From assembly GCA_019746355.1 (NCBI GenBank), contig JAIESC010000273.1:1-19977 (forward strand): a stretch of 19,977 nt of DNA, read 5' to 3'. Made by a program: the position numbers and the translations under genes. Shown here piece by piece: positions 1 to 5,427 of this stretch (positions are counted from its first letter, which is position 1; each line of letters opens with the position of its first letter). The notes below the pieces were generated by a model, which was not told where the DNA came from, did no database searches, and was given only the letters and a program-made list of their open reading frames with translations. The DNA is from Xanthobacteraceae bacterium (lineage in GTDB: Bacteria; Pseudomonadota; Alphaproteobacteria; Rhizobiales; Xanthobacteraceae).

Positions 1-137
1 CAAGGCTCAGAACTCAAGGCTCAGAACTCAAGGCTCAGAACTCAAGGCTCAGAACTCAAGGCTCAGAACTCAAGGCTTGGCCGTCAAGACATAGCTCCCA
101 AGACTCGCTCAAGACTCGGCTTTCAAGGCTTGGCGAT
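1..137. repeat. 14-bp tandem repeat (minisatellite)
   Basis: Five perfect head-to-tail copies of the 14-mer CAAGGCTCAGAACT fill positions 1-70. The array probably continues beyond the left edge. It then decays into diverged units that keep the CAAGGCT or CAAGACT start: 71-84, 85-98, a short 11-bp unit at 99-109, 110-123 and 124-137. The unit itself looks like two related heptamers, CAAGGCT and CAGAACT. There are no unique spacers, so this is not a CRISPR array. It ends 30 bp before the amidase start codon and therefore occupies that gene's upstream region. Confidence 0.9.
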
Positions 138-167
138 CTCGCGAGTCTTCCTTTATGGTCCCGCTGC

Positions 168-1013
168 ATGCCGTTGTTCTCTGCCGATTCCAGTGTCGTC
201 GAACGTGTCGAGGTCTCGCCGAATTTCGACGAGCGCACCGGCCTTGCGCGCCCGGACATGATCGTCCTGCACTACACCGGCATGCGGTTCTCCCAGGACG
301 CGATCATGCGGCTGTGCGATCCCAAGGCGCGCGTGTCGTCGCACTATGTGGTGGTCGAGAACGGCTCGATCGTGCAGCTTGTGCCCGAGGTGAAGCGGGC
401 CTGGCACGCCGGCGTGTCGTCGTGGGGCGGCGACGCCGACATCAATTCGCGCTCGATCGGCATCGAGATCTGCAACCCCGGCCACGAGTTCGGCTACCCG
501 GACTTTCCGGCACGGCAGATCGCCGCCGTGATCACGCTGTGCCGTTCGATCCTCACCCGCAACATCGTGCGGCCGGAGAACATCGTGGCGCATTCCGACG
601 TGGCGCCAAGCCGCAAGCAGGACCCGGGCGAGAAGTTCCCGTGGAAGCGGCTCGCACAATCCAACATCGGGCTGTGGGTGGAGCCAGCTCCGGTCACCAA
701 CGGTCCGGTGCTCAAGCTCGATGACACCGGCGACAAGGTGGCCGACCTGCAAAAGGCGCTGACCGAGTACGGCTACGCCATCGACACCAACGGCACTTAC
801 GACGCGACCACGCGCGACGCCGTCATGGCCTTCCAGCGCCACTTCCGCCCGAGCAAGGTCGACGGCCTCAGCGACGTGTCGACGCGGGAGACGCTGCGCA
901 AACTTCTGGTCGCGCGCGAGCTCGGCCCGCTCCAGGGCGCCGCCGGCACAAAGCGTCCCGCCCCCCGCGGGCCGAAGCCGCCCGCGGGGCAAGACGAACC
1001 CTCTGCACCTTAA
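168..1013 (+). CDS. N-acetylmuramoyl-L-alanine amidase with C-terminal peptidoglycan-binding domain
   Basis: Zinc amidase of the AmpD/Amidase_2 family, which cuts the bond between N-acetylmuramic acid and L-alanine in peptidoglycan or its recycled fragments. The protein is 281 aa. The expected zinc ligands are His35 (in VLHYTG), His142 (in VAHSDV) and Asp152 (in KQDPGEKFPW), with Lys150 and Glu100 near the usual catalytic positions. Residues about 183-247 form a PG_binding_1 module (LKLDDTGDKVADLQKAL, then AFQRHFR), and a Pro/Gly-rich tail follows. No signal peptide is evident, which favours a cytoplasmic recycling role, although the binding module is more typical of wall-acting enzymes. The ATG at 168 has no clear Shine-Dalgarno sequence; no better in-frame start was found. 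The gene lies just upstream of rnpB on the same strand. The family call is firm; the cellular role is inferred. Confidence 0.93.
   Translation: MPLFSADSSVVERVEVSPNFDERTGLARPDMIVLHYTGMRFSQDAIMRLCDPKARVSSHYVVVENGSIVQLVPEVKRAWHAGVSSWGGDADINSRSIGIEICNPGHEFGYPDFPARQIAAVITLCRSILTRNIVRPENIVAHSDVAPSRKQDPGEKFPWKRLAQSNIGLWVEPAPVTNGPVLKLDDTGDKVADLQKALTEYGYAIDTNGTYDATTRDAVMAFQRHFRPSKVDGLSDVSTRETLRKLLVARELGPLQGAAGTKRPAPRGPKPPAGQDEPSAP
963..989 (+). other. GC-only hairpin at the 3' end of the amidase gene
   Basis: A perfect 10-bp stem of only G and C (CCCCGCGGGC at 963-972 with GCCCGCGGGG at 980-989) closes a 7-nt loop. It lies within the last codons of the amidase and encodes part of its Pro/Gly-rich tail. 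No T-run follows, so it is not a standard intrinsic terminator. It could stall polymerase or protect the mRNA 3' end; that role is inferred. Confidence 0.5.
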
Positions 1014-1024
1014 CCTTGCGCCTC

Positions 1025-1053
1025 TTGACGGGCGGCCGCCGGCACTCCATTCC
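1025..1053 (+). promoter_or_regulatory. candidate rnpB promoter
   Basis: A -35-like TTGACG (1025-1030) is followed after 17 bp by a weak -10-like CATTCC (1048-1053). Initiation would fall near 1060, which matches the 5' side of the RNase P P1 helix at 1062. The -35 and the spacing are good; the -10 is poor. Confidence 0.45.
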
Positions 1054-1060
1054 CTTTCCC

Positions 1061-1488
1061 GTCAGCCGGCCGGACGGCCGCTCCGCGCCAATGCCGAAAG
1101 GCGGCCGGGGAGGAAAGTCCGGGCTCCAGGACAAACGGTGCCGGATAACGTCCGGCGGGATCGATCCCCGCTTGCGGGGAAAGGCCCCAGGGACAGTGCC
1201 ACAGAGAACAGACCGCCACGGCGCGTTGTGTATCAGCCGTGGCAAGGGTGAAACGGTGCGGTAAGAGCGCACCGCGCTTTCCGGCAACGGAAGCGGCACG
1301 GCAAACCCCACCGGGAGCAAGACCGAATAGGGACGGCACCGAGGCGCAAGCCTCAACCCTTGTCCGGGTCGCCGTCCGGGTGGGTCGCTTCAGGCGCCGG
1401 GCAACCGGCGTCGCAGAGGAATGGCCGTCACGTCCGGCGCGCAAGCGCCGGGCCATACAGAACCCGGCTTACAGGCCGTCTGATTTGT
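1061..1488 (+). ncRNA. rnpB: RNase P RNA (type A)
   Basis: This is the catalytic RNA of ribonuclease P, which matures tRNA 5' ends. All the conserved blocks are present in order: GGGGAGGAAAGTCCGGGCTCC-type core near 1107-1127, ACAGAGAACAGACCGCC near 1201-1217, GGGTGAAACGGTGCGGTAAG near 1246-1265, AGCAAGACCGAATAGGG near 1317-1331, and ACAGAACCCGGCTTACAGGCC at 1457-1477. The P1 helix pairs 1062-1071 (TCAGCCGGCC) with 1474-1483 (GGCCGTCTGA) with a single mismatch. The ends are estimated from P1. At about 428 nt it is longer than the 377-nt E. coli RNA. A hairpin follows at once, but it has no T-run; see the duplicated copy at 1874-1936. Confidence 0.97.
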
Positions 1489-1527
1489 AATGAGGGCTCG
1501 GTGGGGAAACCCGCCGGGCCCTCGCCA
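1472..1527 (+). repeat. direct repeat copy A: rnpB 3' tail and hairpin
   Basis: This 56-bp segment comprises the last bases of rnpB and the hairpin just after it. It aligns without gaps to 1874-1929 (47 of 56 identical by eye). The hairpin has a 14-bp stem (1492-1505 with 1510-1523, including G-U pairs) and a GAAA loop. The following bases are AATTCGGG instead of a T-run, so termination here should be weak or absent. Most differences from copy B fall in and next to the hairpin loop, with stem pairing maintained. Confidence 0.85.
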
Positions 1528-1607
1528 ATTCGGGCCCAGGCTGGTCGCGCCTCCCAGTTTGATCGGCTGGGGTTGTAAACTGGCTTGTTGCCTGGCTGGA
1601 ATTCGCA

Positions 1608-1859
1608 ATGGCGGAAATCGGCAGCTCTGACGCTAAGAATGGATTTTTCGAGCTGTTGGCCAGAGCCGAGGCTGGCGAGGAGATTGTCATCACTCGACGC
1701 GGCCGCCCGGTGGCGAGGCTCGTTCCGCTCGAAACAGATCGAGACGTTGGACAAGCGCGCGCGGCGATGCAACGCACACGCGCCCTGGCGCAGGAGATGA
1801 AGCTCGGCCGTTTCGATTGGCAGGAGTGGAAAAGCTATCGCGATCGGGGACGCCGCTGA
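1608..1859 (+). CDS. Phd/YefM-family type II antitoxin (orphan)
   Basis: This 83-aa protein matches the Phd/YefM/VapB-associated antitoxin pattern. It has an N-terminal MAEIGSSDAKNGFFELLARA segment, then GEEIVITRRGRPVARLVPL at about residues 23-41, and a charged C-terminal tail of the kind that usually wraps the toxin. Such proteins bind their own promoter and neutralise a partner toxin, commonly a PIN-domain (VapC) or RelE-type RNase. No toxin follows. After the stop codon there are only 14 bp before a second copy of the rnpB 3' tail, and no PIN-like start (MxxxDTSAL) appears in any nearby frame. The gene lies entirely between the two repeat copies. It may be the remnant of a toxin-antitoxin pair, or an antitoxin acting on a distant toxin. 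The ribosome site is weak (CTGGA, 8 nt upstream). Confidence 0.82.
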   Translation: MAEIGSSDAKNGFFELLARAEAGEEIVITRRGRPVARLVPLETDRDVGQARAAMQRTRALAQEMKLGRFDWQEWKSYRDRGRR

Positions 1860-1873
1860 CGTGGCCGCGTTTG

Positions 1874-1929
1874 CAGGCCGTCTGACTTGGAATGAGGGCT
1901 CGGCGGACGCAACCGCCGGGCCTTCGCCA
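1874..1929 (+). repeat. direct repeat copy B: displaced rnpB 3' tail
   Basis: Second copy of the segment at 1472-1527, offset by 402 bp in the same orientation. It begins with the same CAGGCCGTCTGA that forms the 3' strand of the rnpB P1 helix, so part of an RNA gene is repeated here with no RNase P body in front of it. Unlike copy A it leads directly into a T-run. Confidence 0.85.
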
Positions 1930-1936
1930 TTTTTTT
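1894..1936 (+). terminator. intrinsic terminator in copy B
   Basis: A 13-bp stem (1894-1906 with 1913-1925, two G-U pairs) with a 6-nt loop is followed by GCCA and seven Ts (1930-1936). This is the only convincing Rho-independent terminator downstream of rnpB. It probably ends both the antitoxin transcript and any rnpB read-through. Confidence 0.8.
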
Positions 1937-1961
1937 CAGAGCCTAAAGCGTGATGAGGCCG

Positions 1962-1979
1962 GGCTGTATCGATACAGCC
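1962..1979. other. perfect 18-bp palindrome
   Basis: GGCTGTATCGATACAGCC is an uninterrupted dyad centred on ATCGAT. It lies between the terminator and the REP-like pair. It could be a dimeric-regulator operator or part of the local repeat cluster; no neighbouring promoter settles this. Confidence 0.5.
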
Positions 1980-1986
1980 ACCCTTT

Positions 1987-2068
1987 CGTTCCCGCGCAAG
2001 CGGGAACCCAGGGCTAAATACAGGGTCTGAATCGTGGCCCTGGGTCCCCGCTTGCGCGGGGACGAACG
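1987..2068. repeat. inverted pair of REP-like palindromes
   Basis: Two hairpins with the same core stand in opposite orientation. The left stem pairs 1988-1995 with 2000-2007 (loop GCAA). The right stem pairs 2044-2051 with 2056-2063 (loop TTGC). Their flanks, CCCAGGGC (2007-2014) and GCCCTGGG (2037-2044), are complementary, so the whole block can also fold as one large cruciform. The arms differ at two positions, which compensate each other within each stem. This is the usual look of repetitive extragenic palindromes. The block sits 31 bp downstream of the stop of the minus-strand receptor gene and may end its transcript. Confidence 0.75.
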
Positions 2069-2099
2069 GAGAGAGCCGTTCTGACCTAAACTCATCAGC

Positions 2100-3071
2100 T
2101 TAATTGATGGTGATGCCCTGGGCCTTGATCACCTTGGCCCACTTCTCGGCTTCATCCGCAACGTGCTTGCCGAATTCGGCCGCGGTCATCGGCATCGGCT
2201 CGACGCCCAACTGGGCGAGGCGCTCCTGCGACTTGCGATCGGCCAAGGCCGCATTCATCGCGTTGCCAAGCTTCTCGAGGATCGGCGGCGGTGTCCTCGC
2301 CGGCGCGCCGAGACCGTACCAGCCGAACGCATCATAGCCCGGCAAAGTCTCGCCGATGCTGGGGACATCCGGCAGTGCCGCCGAGCGCCTGGCAGGCGTC
2401 ACCGCGAGTCCGCGCAACTTGCCCTCGCGGAGCAGCGGAATCGCCTGCGCGGTCGGGTTGAACACGACCTGCACCTGGCCGCCGAGCAGGTCGGGCATAT
2501 AGTTGCCGCGATAGGCGACGTGGACCATCTTCGTCCCGGTCATGACCTGGAGCAACTCGCCGCAAAGATGGGGCGAGCTGCCGATGCCGCCCGACGCCAT
2601 GTTCACCTTGCCGGGATGTGCCTTGAGATAGGCAATGAGCTCCTGAAGCGTCCTGGCCGGGAACTGCTCCGCCACCACGAGGACGAAGGGAGTCCTGGCG
2701 ATGCCCGCGATCGGCGCGATGTCGCGCAGGAAATCGTAGTTGAGATCGCGGTAGAGCGCGATGTTCACGGCGTTGGTCGACACCGGCATGAGCAGCGTGT
2801 AGCCGTCCGGCTCGGCCTTGGCGACGTATTCGGTGGCGATGTTGCCGCCGGCCCCGGGCCGGTTCTCGATGATGAACTGCTGGCCGAGCCGCTCCGACAG
2901 CCATTGCCCGGCGAGGCGTCCGATGATGTCCGGCGCGCTGCCGGCCGGGAACGTGACGATCAGATGCACCGGTCGTGTCGGGTATACGTTCGCGCGGGCG
3001 GTGCGCGGGAACGCCGGGAGCGCGGCGGCGCCCGCGGCCACATGCAGGAATCGTCGGCGATGGATTGCCAT
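2100..3071 (-). CDS. Bug/TctC-family tripartite tricarboxylate receptor, Tat-exported
   Basis: Periplasmic solute-binding protein of the Bug family (323 aa), the receptor component of TctABC-type carriers for carboxylates. The start at 3071 is chosen because the message has GGAGGG a few bases upstream and the N-terminus is then MAIHRRRFLHVAAGAAALPA, a twin-arginine signal with probable cleavage after ARA at residue 27. A longer open frame reaches 3146 but has no ribosome site. Family marks follow in order: YPTRPVHLIVTFPAG (30-44), ENRPGAGGNI, AEPDGYTLL, LKAHPGKVNMASGGIGSSPH, VHVAYRG, and the C-terminal EKWAKVIKAQGI. No TctA or TctB gene is adjacent. The substrate is unknown; family members bind organic acids. 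Tat export distinguishes it from the other receptors here, which have Sec-type signals where the N-terminus is visible. Confidence 0.93.
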   Translation of the reverse strand: MAIHRRRFLHVAAGAAALPAFPRTARANVYPTRPVHLIVTFPAGSAPDIIGRLAGQWLSERLGQQFIIENRPGAGGNIATEYVAKAEPDGYTLLMPVSTNAVNIALYRDLNYDFLRDIAPIAGIARTPFVLVVAEQFPARTLQELIAYLKAHPGKVNMASGGIGSSPHLCGELLQVMTGTKMVHVAYRGNYMPDLLGGQVQVVFNPTAQAIPLLREGKLRGLAVTPARRSAALPDVPSIGETLPGYDAFGWYGLGAPARTPPPILEKLGNAMNAALADRKSQERLAQLGVEPMPMTAAEFGKHVADEAEKWAKVIKAQGITIN

Positions 3072-3233
3072 GGCGTGCCCTCCGAAGTCGATTGCGATTT
3101 TCGTGGACGCAAAAACGTCGGCATGCATTTCGGGCAGTGCCACCAAGCCTATATCGGCGGGCGTGTTGGCCGGAAGGGGCCGCGGCGGCCTGCGGCAACT
3201 TGGCGGCCGGTCATCGCGCGGCTTGCTCTCGGG

Positions 3234-3269
3234 CGAGAGGCCCGCAGCGCTCGGCTCGCGGGCCTCTCG
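3234..3269. other. long perfect hairpin in intergenic region
   Basis: A perfect 12-bp stem (CGAGAGGCCCGC at 3234-3245 with GCGGGCCTCTCG at 3258-3269) has a 12-nt loop. It lies 163 bp upstream of the minus-strand receptor start and before the small reading frame at 3329. Apart from this hairpin, a smaller one at 3273-3287 (AGGGC/GCCCT) and the weak small reading frame, the 573-bp stretch 3072-3644 shows no gene. Confidence 0.55.
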
Positions 3270-3328
3270 ATCCAGGGCTTGTGGCCCTCGTCCGTCCGGA
3301 CGTTGTTAGAAACTCCAACCGGCGACGG

Positions 3329-3526
3329 ATGTTCCTGATGAAAGGAGATCCGACGGGACCGAAAACTCTGAGCGACCGGTTCCGCCGCGCGAGGAACCAT
3401 ACCCGGCGGAAAAAAGCGCGCGGCGCCACGATCGAATTGCGGCGGCCGTGGCAGCGCGCCGTGTTTATCGACGGCCTGTTCGGAACGCTGATTGTCGCCT
3501 ACCTGACTTTGATGTTCGCCGGATGA
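3329..3526 (+). CDS. possible small single-pass membrane protein
   Basis: This 65-aa reading frame is not recognised. The middle is very basic (RFRRARNHTRRKKARG). The C-terminus is a single hydrophobic segment, about FIDGLFGTLIVAYLTLMFAG, ending at the stop, which is the layout of a tail-anchored small membrane protein. ATGs at 3329 and 3338 are both possible and neither has a good Shine-Dalgarno site. It is included because the clear basic-then-hydrophobic division is unusual for a random frame. It could still be chance. Confidence 0.33.
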   Translation: MFLMKGDPTGPKTLSDRFRRARNHTRRKKARGATIELRRPWQRAVFIDGLFGTLIVAYLTLMFAG

Positions 3527-3644
3527 GGCGTTCCCGAGCGCCTGCCTGCTCAAAGCCAAGCACGAATAACCGGGATAAGCCCAGCCCCGCGGTTCCCGGG
3601 ATCGGCGATTGTGCCCTAGGCTGACCGCCAAACAGGAGCCTGCA

Positions 3645-4628
3645 ATGGTCCGCCTTGCCCTGCTGTCGTGCCCGCTCGTTGCCGCCTTCGCAGCGTTCTG
3701 CCTCACGCCCGGTCACAGCCAGACGCTCAAGAGCGGCGTCCTCTCGCTGGTCGTGCCGTTCGCCGCGGGCGGGCCGAGCGACGTCGCCGGCCGCATCCTG
3801 GCGCAGGGCCTGGCCGACGTGCTGGGGCAAAGCGTGGTGGTGGAAAATCCGGTCGGTGCCGGCGGCACGGTCGGCTCGCTGCGCGTGTCGCGCGCGGCGC
3901 CCGACGGCGGGCAGTTCGTGCTCGGCAACAACGGCACGCACAGCTGGAGCCAGTCGCTCTACAAGAACCCGCCTTATGACGCCGTCACCGACTTCACGCC
4001 GCTCGGGCTTGCGGTCGAGTCGCCGCGCGTCATCATCGTGCCGAAAGATCTTCCGGCCAACACGCTGCCGGAGTTCGTCGCCTATGTGAAAGCCAACCAG
4101 GCGAAAATCCAGTTCGCTTCGGCCGGCGCGGGTTCGGCCTCGCACGTGAGCTGCATCCTGCTCAACGCCATGCTCGGCGTGAACGTGACGCATGTGCCCT
4201 ATCGCGGGCTCGGACCGGCGATGCAGGACCTGATCACCGGCCGCGTGCAATACATCTGCGACTCGGTCTCGACCTCGAAGCCGCAGATCGAGGGCAATCA
4301 TGTGAAGGCTGTCGCGACCACCGGGCTCAAGCGCTCGCACGCCCTGCCGGACATCGCGACGGCGAAGGAGCAAGGGCTCGATTTCGACGTGCTGACCTGG
4401 CAGGGGCTGTTCCTGGCGAAGAACACGCCCGCGCCGATCGTCAACCAGTTGAGCACGGTGCTGAGCCGCGCGCTCGACCTGCCGACGGTGAAGGAGCGGC
4501 TGGCGCAGCTTGGCGAGGAGGTGCCCCCGCCCGAGCGCCGCTCGCCGGAGTATTTCAAGCGGTTTGTGGCCAACGAGATCGCGCGCTGGAGCGGGCCGAT
4601 CAAGGCGAGCGGCGTCACGGTGGAATGA
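3645..4628 (+). CDS. Bug/TctC-family receptor, first gene of an ABC-transporter operon
   Basis: Periplasmic carboxylate-type binding protein of 327 aa. The ATG at 3645 follows CAGGAGCC with good spacing and gives a Sec signal (MVRLALLSCPLVAAFAAFCL, cleavage near HSQ at 24-26). An upstream TTG-initiated extension to 3609 lacks this support. Family motifs are LVVPFAAGGPSDVAGRILAQ, VENPVGAGGTVG, FASAGAGSASH, THVPYRG and ALPDIATAKEQG. The usual YPxRPI opening of mature Bug proteins is replaced by TLKSGVLSL. Its stop lies 22 bp before the ATG of an ABC ATPase on the same strand, so co-transcription is likely. That pairing is odd, because Bug receptors normally serve TctAB carriers, not ABC permeases. 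The substrate is unknown. Confidence 0.92.
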   Translation: MVRLALLSCPLVAAFAAFCLTPGHSQTLKSGVLSLVVPFAAGGPSDVAGRILAQGLADVLGQSVVVENPVGAGGTVGSLRVSRAAPDGGQFVLGNNGTHSWSQSLYKNPPYDAVTDFTPLGLAVESPRVIIVPKDLPANTLPEFVAYVKANQAKIQFASAGAGSASHVSCILLNAMLGVNVTHVPYRGLGPAMQDLITGRVQYICDSVSTSKPQIEGNHVKAVATTGLKRSHALPDIATAKEQGLDFDVLTWQGLFLAKNTPAPIVNQLSTVLSRALDLPTVKERLAQLGEEVPPPERRSPEYFKRFVANEIARWSGPIKASGVTVE

Positions 4629-4650
4629 GGCTGCTATACTGCACGGGCGC

Positions 4651-5427
4651 ATGAGCCCGGCCCCGCCCGCAATCGCATTCGAGAACGTCACCTACGGCGA
4701 TGGGGCGGCGCCGGTGCTCGACGGCGTGTCGCTTGCGGTGGGCCAGCACGAATTCCTCGCCATTGTCGGGCCCTCGGGCGCGGGCAAGACCACGCTGCTG
4801 CGGCTGATCAACCGCCTGGCCGATCCGGGCGCGGGCACAGTGCGGGTCAACGGCGAGGACGTGCAAGCGACCGATGCGATCGCGCTGCGGCGGCGCATCG
4901 GCTACGTGTTCCAGAGCGTCGGCCTGTTCCCGCACATGACGGTCGCCGAGAACATCGCGATCACGCCGAAGCTGCTCGGCTGGGACGGCGCGCGGATCGC
5001 GGCGCGGGTCGACGAGTTGCTGGCGCTGGTCCGTCTCGGCGACGGCAGGCTGCGCGAGCGGTTTCCGAGCGAGCTTTCCGGCGGCGAAGGCCAGCGCGTC
5101 GGCCTCGCCCGTGCGCTCGCCGCCGAGCCGGCGATCATGCTGATGGACGAGCCGTTCGGCGCGCTCGATCCGCTCACCCGCGACGGGCTCGGCGAGGACT
5201 ACCGGCGGCTGCACACCGAGCTCGGCCTGACCACGGTGATGATCACCCACGACATGCTGGAGGCGCTGCTGCTGGCCGACCGGATCGCGGTGCTGCACGG
5301 CGGCCGCATCGTCGCCGACGGCAGCCCGCAGGCGCTGATGCACGAAGCGCAACACGACTACGTCCGCGCGCTGATGGCCGCGCCGCGACGCCAGGCCGAA
5401 CGCTTCCGCGCGCTGGAGCAGAAATGA
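4651..5427 (+). CDS. ABC transporter ATPase, osmoprotectant (OpuC/ProV-like) type
   Basis: ATP-binding subunit of 258 aa that powers the permease encoded next. Walker A is GPSGAGKTT (40-48), the Q-loop lies in YVFQSVGLFPHMT, the signature is LSGGEGQRVG (142-151, with a Glu where Gln is commoner), Walker B is IMLMDEPFG (162-170) and the switch His is His200. The QSVGLFPHMTVAENI stretch is typical of glycine betaine/choline ATPases. There is no C-terminal CBS pair, unlike OpuCA/OpuAA, so osmotic gating through CBS domains is not expected. The start at 4651 is the first ATG after the receptor stop. No Shine-Dalgarno is visible, but TATACT lies at 4634-4639, which could be the -10 of an internal promoter. 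The stop overlaps the next start (ATGA). Confidence 0.93.
   Translation: MSPAPPAIAFENVTYGDGAAPVLDGVSLAVGQHEFLAIVGPSGAGKTTLLRLINRLADPGAGTVRVNGEDVQATDAIALRRRIGYVFQSVGLFPHMTVAENIAITPKLLGWDGARIAARVDELLALVRLGDGRLRERFPSELSGGEGQRVGLARALAAEPAIMLMDEPFGALDPLTRDGLGEDYRRLHTELGLTTVMITHDMLEALLLADRIAVLHGGRIVADGSPQALMHEAQHDYVRALMAAPRRQAERFRALEQK

Noticed and set aside
1..137. CRISPR array
   Set aside because: The units are contiguous 14-mers with no unique spacers, and no cas gene is present.
155..724. Alternative plus-strand frame overlapping the amidase start
   Set aside because: It is Arg-rich and motif-free, while the frame from 168 carries the full amidase zinc site.
1010..1456. Protein-coding frames across the rnpB region
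   Set aside because: The conserved RNase P RNA blocks explain the sequence; the frames have no recognisable domains and no ribosome sites.
1862..1954. Short GTG-initiated frame after the antitoxin as a truncated toxin
   Set aside because: Its translation has none of the PIN or RelE motifs and simply runs through repeat copy B and its terminator.
3149..3706. 185-codon minus-strand frame across the intergenic region before the receptor at 3645
   Set aside because: It overlaps the receptor's ribosome site and signal sequence, has no domain-like segments, and its start lacks a Shine-Dalgarno site.
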